A DNA stretch of 33,216 nt from Candidatus Parcubacteria bacterium (GCA_009691505.1 SICJ01000005.1:1-33216); one strand, 5' to 3'. Positions 7,918-16,064 are shown, numbered from the stretch's first letter. Notes: generated from the letters alone by a model not told the origin. A program made the numbers and translations.

Positions 7918-7989
7918 TGCCACCAGCAGGAATCGGACCTACATCTATCCCTTAGGACGGGACTGTTCTATCCATTGAACTATGGCGGC
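7918..7989 (-). tRNA. tRNA-Arg (anticodon CCU)
   Basis: A 72-nt cloverleaf. The acceptor stem pairs GCCGCCA with TGGTGGC (one G-U). The D arm is GTTC/GAAC with GG in the loop. The anticodon stem is GTCCC/GGGAT with loop GTCCTAA (anticodon CCT, reading AGG). The T stem is GTAGG/CCTGC. The T loop reads TCCGATT, so position 55 is C instead of the nearly invariant U. No CCA is encoded. Its 5' end is 7 nt from the stop of the glutaredoxin gene on the same strand. Confidence 0.9.
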
Positions 7990-7996
7990 AAAACTT

Positions 7997-8236
7997 TTAA
8001 GCAGGAATTCCTAAAAGTTGCGCGAGGAGAGGTTTGTTGAAACCAATTACGATATCACTATCCACGATAATTACAGGCACGCCCATTTGACCTGACCTTT
8101 CAACCATCTCCTCCCTTTTTACAGAGTCTTCGGCGACGTTGAAGTTTTCAAACGCGACGTTGTTTTGCTTAAAATATTCTTTTGCAAGATTACAAAAATG
8201 ACAGGTTGGTGTGGAATATATTGATACTTTTTTCAT
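7997..8236 (-). CDS. Glutaredoxin-like thiol-disulfide protein
   Basis: This 79-residue single-domain thioredoxin-fold protein has the redox motif CHFC at residues 12-15 after the first strand (KVSIYSTPT). The cis-proline loop is GVPVIIV and the C-terminal substrate-side segment is IVIGFNKPLLAQLLG. Length and layout match NrdH/glutaredoxin-like proteins, which reduce disulfides in the cytoplasm, for example for ribonucleotide reductase or stress repair; the actual partner is not shown. An extended -10 (TGATATACT) ends 6 nt before the ATG, so the mRNA is probably leaderless. Readthrough into tRNA-Arg is possible. Confidence 0.92.
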   Translation of the reverse strand: MKKVSIYSTPTCHFCNLAKEYFKQNNVAFENFNVAEDSVKREEMVERSGQMGVPVIIVDSDIVIGFNKPLLAQLLGIPA

Positions 8237-8242
8237 ATGGTC

Positions 8243-8251
8243 AGTATATCA
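8243..8251 (-). promoter_or_regulatory. Leaderless-type extended -10 of the glutaredoxin gene
   Basis: TGATATACT on the minus strand, with exactly 6 nt between TATACT and the ATG. Initiation would be at or next to the A of the start codon. Confidence 0.6.
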
Positions 8252-8281
8252 AAAATAAAAATAAAAGACTATTGAAACATA

Positions 8282-8668
8282 CTAAAAAACATTGACGAAC
8301 CAATTCCATATTTTACCAAAAAACCCAGTATTTGGAGCTGTTACGACGGCTGTTTGCGGAGATTCAACCACATACACCACTCCTTCGCCGGGCTTTGCCA
8401 CGTTAAACTTTTTACGAATTTCTTCTTCTGTCCCTTTTTCTGTATTGAGACGGGCGATTTCAGAATTGAGATCATCTTCGCGAGCACGAAGTGCGGTGAG
8501 TTGACCAGACACTCTATCAAAATCTTTTTGACTTAGAAGCTCAGTTTGAAACATACTCCAAGTCGCACGAGCAAAAATAACCACAGCAACCAGTAAAATA
8601 ACTACAGTGGTTTTTGAGTATATTCTACTGCGTATCTGTCGTTGCTTTTGAAATTCTCGCTTAATCAT
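8282..8668 (-). CDS. FtsB/DivIC-like septum formation initiator
   Basis: This 128-residue bitopic protein has a basic cytoplasmic N terminus (residues 1-20) and one membrane helix (about 21-38). A coiled coil follows (about 45-80, with a LTALRAREDDLNSEIARLN heptad pattern), then a short domain with the EEEIRKKFNVAKPGEGVVYV block typical of FtsB/DivIC. The family links the divisome's FtsL and FtsQ/DivIB at the division site. The C-terminal 30 residues (Thr/Ala linker and an aromatic GKIWNWFVNVF end) go beyond the core domain. Transcription probably comes from a palindromic -10 shared with the divergent small gene, with a leader of only a few nt. Confidence 0.88.
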   Translation of the reverse strand: MIKREFQKQRQIRSRIYSKTTVVILLVAVVIFARATWSMFQTELLSQKDFDRVSGQLTALRAREDDLNSEIARLNTEKGTEEEIRKKFNVAKPGEGVVYVVESPQTAVVTAPNTGFFGKIWNWFVNVF

Positions 8669-8676
8669 GGTAACTT

Positions 8677-8688
8677 ATAGTATACTAT
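8677..8688. promoter_or_regulatory. Palindromic bidirectional -10 (ATAGTATACTAT)
   Basis: A perfect 12-bp palindrome provides TATACT on the plus strand (8681-8686, 21 nt before the ATG at 8708) and on the minus strand (8684-8679, 10 nt before the ATG at 8668). The two divergent genes therefore appear to share one melting site. The -35 elements are weak on both sides. Confidence 0.6.
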
Positions 8689-8707
8689 CAATATTAATAC
8701 AAAAAAT

Positions 8708-8815
8708 ATGTTATTCCACAAAAAAAATAAAAAAGTGATTCAGATAGTTTGGATGGTGCTTTGTGTGGTCATAATCCTAAGTATGGTGATGCTTTATATA
8801 CCAACAGAGAGATAA
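8708..8815 (+). CDS. 35-residue membrane peptide
   Basis: An ATG-to-TAA frame encodes a basic N terminus (MLFHKKNKKVIQ) and one hydrophobic helix of about 20 residues (VWMVLCVVIILSMVMLY), ending PTER. Three things support it: a promoter-like TATACT 21 nt upstream, a very strong terminator 9 nt after the stop, and a resemblance in style to short Lys-rich single-helix proteins I recall from Parcubacteria genomes. No function can be assigned. It would sit in the cytoplasmic membrane, N terminus inside by the positive-inside rule. Confidence 0.65.
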   Translation: MLFHKKNKKVIQIVWMVLCVVIILSMVMLYIPTER

Positions 8816-8824
8816 TAAGAAGAG

Positions 8825-8859
8825 GCCCCGCGCGCATGACAGTGCGCGCGGGGCTTTTT
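8825..8859 (+). terminator. Strong terminator after the small membrane peptide gene
   Basis: A perfect 12-bp GC-rich stem (GCCCCGCGCGCA with its complement) and a 6-nt loop are followed by TTTTTCTTT. It separates the small gene from the convergent lepA. Confidence 0.92.
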
Positions 8860-8872
8860 CTTTCCCTTTCTC

Positions 8873-10690
8873 CTACTCCGATTTCACCATTTTCAAAAAA
8901 ACATCATTCGGAATATTCACTTTTCCGAGCGACTGCATTTTTTTCTTTCCTTTTTTCTGCTTTTCACGAAGCTTCATTTTTCGTGTAATATCACCTCCGT
9001 ACATATGCTGAGTCACATCTTTTCGCATCGCAGTAAGCGTGCGAGAAGAAATAATTCTACCAAGAGCCTTACCTTGAATTTTTGTGGTAATCATCTGACG
9101 AGGTAAAATTTTAGAAAGTTTTTCTACAGCTTGCTCTGCCTCCACTTCCACTGTGCGTCGCGACACAACACGAGAAAAAGCAGCTATTGGCTCTTCTGCG
9201 ACGAGTATTTCAAGCTTGACCACATCAGCTGGACGCATGTCTTTCATTTCATAAGAAAGCGAAGCAAAACCAGACGACACACTTTTTATCGTATCAAAGA
9301 AGTTTTTCATTAGCTCGCGGAGGGGCATTTCCATGTGTATCTGCATTCTGTCATCACCAAAAGAATCTGTCTCGCCGACAACCGCTTCATGATCATAAAG
9401 AATTTGCAAAATCGGACTTAAATAATCTGCAGGTGTAATAATAGTCACATTTACCCACGGCTCCATCACACTTTCCACCAAATGTTCTTCTGGAAACTTT
9501 GCTGGGGAGTAAACCATTTCTTTTTTACCGTCACGATAAATAACTTCATAAGTAATACTCGGCGTTGCTACAACTAGATTTAAATTAAACTCTCTGCGTA
9601 GTCGCTCGGTAATAATCTCTAAATGGAGCATTCCTAAAAATCCACATCGAAAACCGCGCCCGAGTGTTCCCGACGATTCTTCTTCAAATGTAAACGATGA
9701 GTCAGAAAGACGGAGCTTGCCGAGAGCTTGTGAAAGCTCCATAAAGTCGTCTTGGCTTTCAGGATAAATAGAAGACCACACGACAGGTCTTGGGCTCATA
9801 TAGCCCGCAAGTGGTGCCAAGATGTCATTTTGTCCTGCGACAGTATCTCCGACAGAGGCGATGCCAGACTCTTTTATACCAGTCACAATGTAACCGATTT
9901 CGCCCGCATTTAAGGATTCGCACGGCGTTTGCGTTGGAGAAAATGTGCCCACTTCAATAGCGTTAAATTTTCCACCAGCAATTTTAAATTGAAGTGGGGT
10001 GTTACGCGACACACTTCCACTAATGACGCGGACATACACCACGACACCTTTGTGATTTGAATATTGAAAATCAAAAACGAGAGAGCGAAGATTTTTTGTT
10101 GACGATGCTTGCGCGAAATTTTGCATAGATTCTTCTGGAATTTTTGGCGGTGGAATAAGTCGCACTATTTCTTTAAGTAAATTCTCTACTCCTTCGCCAG
10201 TTCTTCCAGACACTTCAAGAATTTCTTCTTTCGGACAATTTAAAAGTTTTGCCACTTCTTCGCGGACTTTTTCTGGTTGAGCGAGTGGTGAGTCAATTTT
10301 GGTGAGGACGGGAATTATTTTTAAATGGGACTCGCGTGCCATACCAAGAGTCGTGAGTGTCTGAGCTTGCACGCCCTGAGTCGCGTCCACGAGAAGAAGC
10401 GAGCCCTCCACCGCTTTAAGTGCGCGCGACACTTCGTAAGAAAAATCAATGTGTCCTGGCGTATCTATAAGATTTAAAATATAATCCTGCCCGTCCAGCT
10501 TGTATTTCATTCTCACTGGTTGCATTTTTATAGTAATGCCTCGCTCACGCTCCAGCTCCATAGAATCAAGAACTTGATTCATCATTTTACGCTTTTCTAT
10601 AGTGTGTGTAATTTCAAGCATTCGGTCGGCAAGCGTAGACTTGCCGTGGTCAATATGAGCGATAATAGAAAAATTTCGGATGTGTTGCAT
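8873..10690 (-). CDS. lepA: Elongation factor 4 (LepA), ribosomal back-translocase GTPase
   Basis: This 605-residue translational GTPase has full family length. The P-loop AHIDHGKST is at residues 11-19, with RGITIK in switch I, DTPGHIDFSYEV and the TKID specificity motif. Domains II, III and V follow, then the LepA-specific C-terminal domain, ending in a Lys-rich helix (REKQKKGKKKMQ) and the NIPNDVFLKMVK tail. EF4 binds stalled ribosomes and assists translation or subunit biogenesis. The ATG at 10690 lies 44 nt after the murJ stop. An extended -10 ends 7 nt before it, so lepA may have its own leaderless transcript as well as readthrough from murJ. Confidence 0.98.
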   Translation of the reverse strand: MQHIRNFSIIAHIDHGKSTLADRMLEITHTIEKRKMMNQVLDSMELERERGITIKMQPVRMKYKLDGQDYILNLIDTPGHIDFSYEVSRALKAVEGSLLLVDATQGVQAQTLTTLGMARESHLKIIPVLTKIDSPLAQPEKVREEVAKLLNCPKEEILEVSGRTGEGVENLLKEIVRLIPPPKIPEESMQNFAQASSTKNLRSLVFDFQYSNHKGVVVYVRVISGSVSRNTPLQFKIAGGKFNAIEVGTFSPTQTPCESLNAGEIGYIVTGIKESGIASVGDTVAGQNDILAPLAGYMSPRPVVWSSIYPESQDDFMELSQALGKLRLSDSSFTFEEESSGTLGRGFRCGFLGMLHLEIITERLRREFNLNLVVATPSITYEVIYRDGKKEMVYSPAKFPEEHLVESVMEPWVNVTIITPADYLSPILQILYDHEAVVGETDSFGDDRMQIHMEMPLRELMKNFFDTIKSVSSGFASLSYEMKDMRPADVVKLEILVAEEPIAAFSRVVSRRTVEVEAEQAVEKLSKILPRQMITTKIQGKALGRIISSRTLTAMRKDVTQHMYGGDITRKMKLREKQKKGKKKMQSLGKVNIPNDVFLKMVKSE

Positions 10691-10697
10691 AAAAGAT

Positions 10698-10726
10698 ATA
10701 GTAACAGAGTTGGGGTGACTTCACAA
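10698..10726 (-). promoter_or_regulatory. Putative leaderless promoter of lepA
   Basis: On the minus strand: -35 TTGTGA (10721-10726), 17 bp, then extended -10 TG-T-TACTAT (10698-10703), then 7 nt to the ATG. Confidence 0.55.
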
Positions 10727-10734
10727 AAGAAAAA

Positions 10735-12414
10735 TTAGCTCACCTCAGGATCAGGACCTATCACTTTCGCCTTCCAGAATTTTTTGTGCAAAGCAGACCA
10801 TACTTCGTCCACCTCCTTATTTTTCAATAATTTAAGTAAAACTATTCCGCAGAAAATACCTATCAGTCCTGAAAAAAGTCCCTGCATAAAAATACCGAAA
10901 AGCGTGTTTATGTTAAAAATTTCATCAAAAATGTCTAAATATTTGTAAGTTACAAAACCCATGATAATTGATGCAGAAAAACTTTGAAACACGGTAGAAA
11001 GTACGGGCTGTGTAAAGCCTTTGAATTCTTTTTCAAATAAAATCCAATAAATAATAAAACCTATCCAAGAACCGAAAGAATACGCAAGAGGCATCATTAG
11101 CACTATACTTCCAGATAAATCAGTAACCTTGAAAAGTGACTCAACAAAAAATTGGAATACTGGAAATGTACTGAAAAGATAAGTGAATAAAAAACCAAAA
11201 AACACGATACACCCAGAGGAGAAAATGTTTACTGCGAGCGGAGTTTTTGTGTTTCCGCTTGAGTAATATGCGCGAATAAATAAAAGTAAAAGTGACTGCG
11301 GTATCAGTGATACTGCAAAAATAGCTAGACAAGCAGCGGTGAGCTTTGTATCAGTCCAGTTAAATTGCCCTGAACCCAAAATCGTACGCACAATCTGTGC
11401 ACGCAACACCACAAAAAGCATCATCACAGGCATCGAAAGAAAAATAACGTGCTGACACCCAGCGATCATTTGTTCTATAAATTTTTTTCTATCTCCAGAC
11501 ACAAAGTGTCGCGTCAAAATAGGCAGAGCTGCGAGAGAATAACTCACCGCAATAATACTAAGTGGCACTGATTGCAAATTGCTCGCAAAACTAAAAACGG
11601 AAATGGAGCCAGCGACCATAACACTTGCAAGAGCAACGAGCACCAAACGGGCTATTTCTGGTGCAGAAACAGTAAACGCTCGAGGTAAGGAGACAAGTAT
11701 GACCCGTTTTATTTCTGCAAAATGTATCTTGAATGTAAGTTTTGGAAAAAATCCATGAGAAATAATAAATGGAATTTGAATACCGACGTGAAGCAACGCT
11801 CCGATAATAACTCCAAACACTAAACCTTTTACTCCATAAATTGGCGACAAAAAAATCACACCAAAAATAATACCGATATTATAAAGTATTGGACTTAAAG
11901 CATAAATAAAAAAACGATTTGCCATCTGAGTAATACTCCCAAAAAAATTGGAAATGCCGAGCAAAATCGGAGACAAAAGCAAAATCCTACTTAGCTCTAT
12001 GAGCTGTGTCCTACTTTCCCCTACCGCAAATCCGGGAAAAAGGAAATCTACTAAATATGGAATTAGAAAAAAAACAATAACACACACAAATACAATTAAA
12101 AAGAAAAACGCAGAAAAAACAGAATCTATAAATTGTTTTGCTTCATCTTTACTGCGTGATACTTTTTCAATTAAAAATGGGACGAGTACAGAAATAGAAA
12201 CGAGTGAAGCGATGGTGACAAAAATAAAATCAGGAATTCTAAACGCCGTATAATACAAATCTAAAGCATGACTCGCACCAAAATGATTGGCAAAAAGTCG
12301 GTCGCGGACGAGTGCGAGTAGCTGAGAAAAAATCGCAAAAAATCCCAACAAATAAGCTGCTTCGTGAAGCGAGCTTATTTCCTTATTTAAAAAACGGAGT
12401 ATCTTGTGGACCAT
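10735..12414 (-). CDS. murJ: MurJ/MviN lipid II flippase
   Basis: This 559-residue polytopic membrane protein of the MOP superfamily has about 14 helices. The N-terminal signature is clear: LGFFAIFSQLLALVRDRLFANHFGAS followed by DLYYTAFRIPDF, the MurJ/MviN pattern with conserved arginines and an aspartate lining the cavity. It moves lipid-linked peptidoglycan precursor across the cytoplasmic membrane. It begins 23 nt after the stop of the O-antigen-ligase-like gene, pointing to a cell-envelope operon. The C-terminal tail is soluble and charged (HKKFWKAKVIGPDPEVS). Its presence implies that the cell makes peptidoglycan. Confidence 0.95.
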   Translation of the reverse strand: MVHKILRFLNKEISSLHEAAYLLGFFAIFSQLLALVRDRLFANHFGASHALDLYYTAFRIPDFIFVTIASLVSISVLVPFLIEKVSRSKDEAKQFIDSVFSAFFFLIVFVCVIVFFLIPYLVDFLFPGFAVGESRTQLIELSRILLLSPILLGISNFFGSITQMANRFFIYALSPILYNIGIIFGVIFLSPIYGVKGLVFGVIIGALLHVGIQIPFIISHGFFPKLTFKIHFAEIKRVILVSLPRAFTVSAPEIARLVLVALASVMVAGSISVFSFASNLQSVPLSIIAVSYSLAALPILTRHFVSGDRKKFIEQMIAGCQHVIFLSMPVMMLFVVLRAQIVRTILGSGQFNWTDTKLTAACLAIFAVSLIPQSLLLLFIRAYYSSGNTKTPLAVNIFSSGCIVFFGFLFTYLFSTFPVFQFFVESLFKVTDLSGSIVLMMPLAYSFGSWIGFIIYWILFEKEFKGFTQPVLSTVFQSFSASIIMGFVTYKYLDIFDEIFNINTLFGIFMQGLFSGLIGIFCGIVLLKLLKNKEVDEVWSALHKKFWKAKVIGPDPEVS

Positions 12415-12437
12415 TTGTCAGTATTGGTTTTTAGTTT

Positions 12438-14816
12438 CTACTGGTTTTCTGTGTCATCAATAGGCAATTTACTCCTTTTTTCTGGCTTGCCGTCTACTGG
12501 TGGTTTTGCATTTGTAAACGCATCTCTACCTGCATTTAGATTACCTAAAATCAAAGCGACTTCTGCGTTGTCTGGATTTAATACCGCTATATCTTTAAAT
12601 TGTTGTATCGCTTCTGCTTTTTTACCGATCTCATCTAGACTCAAACCGAGAAAATATTTCGCATTGGAATATTGTGGAATAATATTTACTGCTTTACTAA
12701 ATGTGTCTACCGCTCCAGCAAAATTTTTATTATTGTATTTAAGTAAACCTAGCTCAAAAAATACTCCTGCGTCACCGGGTGAAATAACTGATATATTTTC
12801 CATTGAAACAATTGCTCCTGCAACGTTACCTTCAGTGACTTCTATCTGAGAACGGAGAAATAATGCTTCACTATAATTTGGCTTTTGTGATAATGCACGA
12901 GATATATATTCTTTTGCTTTTACAAAATCCTTTTGTGGTGTTGAAAGACGTGCAAGAGAAAGATAAATCTCTGGATTTGAAGGGCTTCTTTTAAGTGCTT
13001 CTTCATAAGCTGAAACTGAGTTTTCAAATGCTTTGTCTACACCGAGCGGAGCAATCTCTTGATAAACTTTTGCGAGAGTTTCCCAATTTCGATAATTTGT
13101 ATTATCTATATCTATCGCTTGACCAGCACTTGCTATCGCGTTTCTTAGAACTGTTTGAAATTCGTTTTTTACTGCTTCTGACACTTGATCACTAGTAACG
13201 CTCGCAACAATTTTATTTAAATGAACAATCCCTAAACTAGCAAAACCTCTAAAATATAGGTCATTTTTATCAAGAGCGATGGCTTGTAACATATAATTTT
13301 CGGCGGTTACAATATCGCTATTTTGTGAAAAACCCACCACTGCTTTGTTGAAATAATAGGCAGACACAAATTTTTCTAATGCAGTATACCCAAACGCGAG
13401 AGAAGAAAACATCGCGAGTATTAATACAAGTATCATAGCAAAACTTGTGCGGGGATGGTGAGAAAAAACTATTTCTTTTGACTTTAAAAATTTTTCTTTA
13501 TGGAGAGAGGCGAAAAATAATCCCGTAAAAAAGAAAGTGAGGACAATGACTACATTACCAGGAACATATACAAAAGACATGGTCCAAAGATAAAGAGAAA
13601 CAAAGAAAGACGAAACTGTGAGATATTTCAAAAGACTGTTTTCAGTTTTTTGAAATAGTGAGACAAAACCTGCACGAAGAAAGAAAGCGAGAAAAACAAT
13701 CCATGCAAGAAAACCAAGGGCGCCAGAAGTCGTGAGAAACGTAGGAATAAAACCAATGGTGTTTGTGAAATGGGTGTTCCAAAAAGGTGTTGTGTTTATA
13801 CCTTCTGGCTTGGAAAGTTGCCACTGTGAAGAAAATCTATTTAAACCAATACCAAAAAGCGGGTTTTTCTCAAGAACCTCTTTAGAAATATCAAAAGTGG
13901 TGCTCCAAGATGGGCGCACCTCCATAATAGAAATATTTAATTTATTTGAAAAAGATTCGCTGAGATTTTTACCGAGAGGTAGAATAAAAGCAATAGATAC
14001 AAACATCACACAAAGGGCGACCACAGAAATGTTTCGCACCTTTTTATTTATTATTTTTCCAGCATAGAAGTTGTAGAAGAAAAACAAAACAGAAACAACG
14101 GCGAGAACCACCCAGTTTAAAGAAAAGTTTATAATAACAAGAAAAACTAAAGCTACCGCAAAAAGAGCGTAAAGAATTCTTTTAAAAACTTTATTAAGAG
14201 AAAACATTTCTATACTAATAATAGAAAGCAGGAGCACTGCTCCATATAAAATACCCAGATCGTATAGTTTTCCGAGAGGATTTGCATCAATAGAAGTGAA
14301 AAGCCCAAAAGATAACGCGCTTGATCCAAAAATAAATCTAACGAGCACAAAGAGGGTGAGTATTACCGTAGAAGCAAAAAATAAAATGTAAGAATAAAAA
14401 ATCCGCTGTTCTTTTTGGAAAAAAGCTCCAGTGAGAAACATCAGTAAAAACATAAACAGCAAAAAAGCAAAGGTATCGATTTCAAAACTATTTCCAATGA
14501 GTGACAAAAAAGGAGCCTGACTCACGATAGCAGAAACCAATAAAACAACTGGCACTAAAGCAGTGAAAAAATACGTCTTCCCCCAAGGCAGATTGAACCT
14601 TCCGTGCTTTAAAATTGAAATAATCACCAAACAGAAAGAAATCACCAGGACAGAAAAAACTAAAATTGTTTTACTAAATGGGAGTGTGAAAAAAAGAGAC
14701 GGGATAAAGAAAATCGGTGTAAAAAATACGATGAGCATAATGCCGATAAATGCTGAGTTTTCTAAACAGAAAAATGATTGGACGCTTTTATTTTTTATAG
14801 GTATGTTTTGTTCCAT
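12438..14816 (-). CDS. O-antigen ligase-like membrane protein fused to TPR repeats
   Basis: This 792-residue protein has about 10-12 N-terminal membrane helices (residues 20-490). A Wzy_C/O-antigen-ligase-like motif, EKNPLFGIGLNRF, lies near residue 317 in the large external loop. Roughly five to six tetratricopeptide repeats fill about 500-770 (blocks such as NPEIYLSLARLS, NYSEALFLRSQIE and YSNAKYFLGLSLDEIGKKAEAI). Such proteins polymerise or ligate glycans at the outer face of the membrane, or transfer glycans to proteins (pilin-ligase type); the substrate here is unknown. It sits upstream of murJ and lepA and has a good promoter (TTGAAA, 17 bp, TATAAT). Confidence 0.82.
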   Translation of the reverse strand: MEQNIPIKNKSVQSFFCLENSAFIGIMLIVFFTPIFFIPSLFFTLPFSKTILVFSVLVISFCLVIISILKHGRFNLPWGKTYFFTALVPVVLLVSAIVSQAPFLSLIGNSFEIDTFAFLLFMFLLMFLTGAFFQKEQRIFYSYILFFASTVILTLFVLVRFIFGSSALSFGLFTSIDANPLGKLYDLGILYGAVLLLSIISIEMFSLNKVFKRILYALFAVALVFLVIINFSLNWVVLAVVSVLFFFYNFYAGKIINKKVRNISVVALCVMFVSIAFILPLGKNLSESFSNKLNISIMEVRPSWSTTFDISKEVLEKNPLFGIGLNRFSSQWQLSKPEGINTTPFWNTHFTNTIGFIPTFLTTSGALGFLAWIVFLAFFLRAGFVSLFQKTENSLLKYLTVSSFFVSLYLWTMSFVYVPGNVVIVLTFFFTGLFFASLHKEKFLKSKEIVFSHHPRTSFAMILVLILAMFSSLAFGYTALEKFVSAYYFNKAVVGFSQNSDIVTAENYMLQAIALDKNDLYFRGFASLGIVHLNKIVASVTSDQVSEAVKNEFQTVLRNAIASAGQAIDIDNTNYRNWETLAKVYQEIAPLGVDKAFENSVSAYEEALKRSPSNPEIYLSLARLSTPQKDFVKAKEYISRALSQKPNYSEALFLRSQIEVTEGNVAGAIVSMENISVISPGDAGVFFELGLLKYNNKNFAGAVDTFSKAVNIIPQYSNAKYFLGLSLDEIGKKAEAIQQFKDIAVLNPDNAEVALILGNLNAGRDAFTNAKPPVDGKPEKRSKLPIDDTENQ

Positions 14817-14838
14817 AATTTTCTATGTTATTTTCTAC

Positions 14839-14867
14839 ATTATATAGGAATAAAGCACCTATTTCAA
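14839..14867 (-). promoter_or_regulatory. Promoter of the ligase - murJ - lepA run
   Basis: On the minus strand: -35 TTGAAA (14862-14867), exactly 17 bp, -10 TATAAT (14839-14844). The predicted leader is about 15 nt before the ATG at 14816. Confidence 0.7.
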
Positions 14868-14879
14868 CGTATTTTTACA

Positions 14880-14904
14880 CACAAAGACCCGCTTTAGGCG
14901 GGCC
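14880..14904 (-). terminator. Terminator of rnpB
   Basis: On the minus strand a 7-bp stem (GGCCCGC with GCGGGTC, one G-U) and a 5-nt loop are followed by TTTGTGTG. It begins about 16 nt after the rnpB 3' end. Confidence 0.75.
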
Positions 14905-14920
14905 TTTTTGATGTGTTTGT

Positions 14921-15292
14921 CTTGTGTCTATAAGCCGAATTCTGTATCTCTTGCGAGACGATGACTATTTATCTGTCCTGCTCGTTACCGAGCGGATCAA
15001 GCGGCACTCTCTGCTTTCGCAGAGCACGGCCTTGCATACAAGTAAGAATTTAGCCGTTGCAACTCACGCGTTACCGCGCGAGCTTATCCAAAAACTGACT
15101 GTGGCGCTTTCGCGACAAAACTAATTTTTGGATATCGCATCACTTTCGCTTTGCGACGTCTCTGTTCGCATCTCGTGGATTGCTCCAGACGGGCGTTACC
15201 CGCTACTCTTGCCCGCGAGCTGTGAAGCTCGCGGGCCATATGTTCGGACTTTCCTCTATAAGCTTACGCTCACAGCAATCATCCGACACAAG
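14921..15292 (-). ncRNA. rnpB: RNase P RNA, bacterial type
   Basis: This is the catalytic RNA that removes the 5' leader from tRNA precursors. Read on the minus strand, the universal 5' core GAGGAAAGTCCGAAC lies near 15258-15240 and the 3' core ACAGAATTCGGCTTA near 14944-14930. The ends are set by the P1 pairing of CTTGTGTC (15292-15285) with GACACAAG (14928-14921). Between them lie several strong hairpins, including GCCCGCGAGC with GCTCGCGGGC near 15210-15237. The length (about 372 nt) fits class A. A minus-strand promoter sits directly upstream and a terminator downstream. A small plus-strand reading frame over it is a shadow. Confidence 0.95.
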
Positions 15293-15301
15293 ACTGCCTA
15301 A

Positions 15302-15330
15302 AAAATACCACGTTTTGCTTAAAAATGCAA
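15302..15330 (-). promoter_or_regulatory. Promoter of rnpB
   Basis: On the minus strand: -35 TTGCAT (15325-15330), 17 bp, extended -10 TG-G-TATTTT (15302-15307). Initiation would fall about 3 nt before the P1 stem. Confidence 0.6.
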
Positions 15331-15377
15331 ATTAGACATATTATTAGTGCGGATATGTTAGGACTTTATCACTTCTT

Positions 15378-15383
15378 TATAAT
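15378..15383 (+). promoter_or_regulatory. -10 element of the NYN-domain gene
   Basis: Consensus TATAAT, 31 nt before the ATG at 15415. There is no good -35 at standard spacing. Confidence 0.45.
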
Positions 15384-15414
15384 TCCTTTATTCTTAATAA
15401 GTTAGTATGCACTA

Positions 15415-16056
15415 ATGCGTACCTACATTTTTATTGATGCATCAAACCTTTTTTATGGTTTTGATACTGAATATGGTTGGGAAATAGACTATAATAGACT
15501 TAGGAAATACCTCGTGGAAAAATATTTTGCAATCGAGATTCTTTATTTTGGTGGTATTGATACTGCTGTCGGCATTCAACCAAACAAAGAATACTTTCAC
15601 GATTACTCTGGCGATGAGACAGTAAATATAAAAAACTACGTTGCACACTTTGAAAACATCCTGACAACATATGAAAAACTTTCTCGTGCGCAAATCGCCC
15701 TAATAAAAAAATTTACTCAACAAGTAAAATTTTATCGAAAGATTGAGTCGTTTGGATATAAGTTGTTTTTGAAACCTGTTAAGCGGTTTGACACACAAAG
15801 AAAAGCGAACTGCGACGTGGATCTCACTATTAAGGCAATGGCAAATATTTAGCTATTTGATCGTGTCATAGTTCTATCTGGAGATGGTGACTTTCTTCCA
15901 CTCTACAAATACCTTGAAAGAGAGCACAAGGAGGTGTATGTGTTGGCTCGTAGTTCAAAGACTGCAAGAGAAGCAAAACGTCATTTAGTAGCTAAATTTA
16001 TTGAGATTCGTAAGCTGAAGAATCAAATAGAGTTCTTGGGCAACATCAAAATATAA
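15415..16056 (+). pseudogene. NYN/LabA-like domain protein interrupted by an in-frame TAG
   Basis: The N-terminal half (145 residues) has the NYN nuclease start TYIFIDASNLFYGF, with the catalytic-type Asp at residue 8, and runs to KANCDVDLTIKAMANI. A TAG follows at 15850-15852. The same frame then continues without another stop for 67 codons, giving LFDRVIVLSGDGDFLPL, which is the family's second acidic motif, and ends with TAA at 16054-16056. Intact NYN/LabA-like proteins (PIN-like RNA- or DNA-cleaving fold) carry both halves in one chain of about 210 residues. TAG ends several other genes here (lepA, gatB, obg), so recoding is unlikely. A nonsense mutation, for example from GAG, or a sequencing error is more likely. 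The N-terminal fragment alone lacks part of the active site. Confidence 0.85.
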
Positions 16057-16064
16057 ACAAAAAG

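Noticed and set aside
12406-12849. 147-residue plus-strand open frame
   Set aside because: It lies antisense to the TPR part of the ligase-like gene, which has clear repeats; a shadow.
15850-15852. TAG read as a sense codon in the NYN gene
   Set aside because: TAG ends lepA, gatB, obg and the small HTH gene in this window, and no suppressor tRNA is seen, so reassignment is unlikely.
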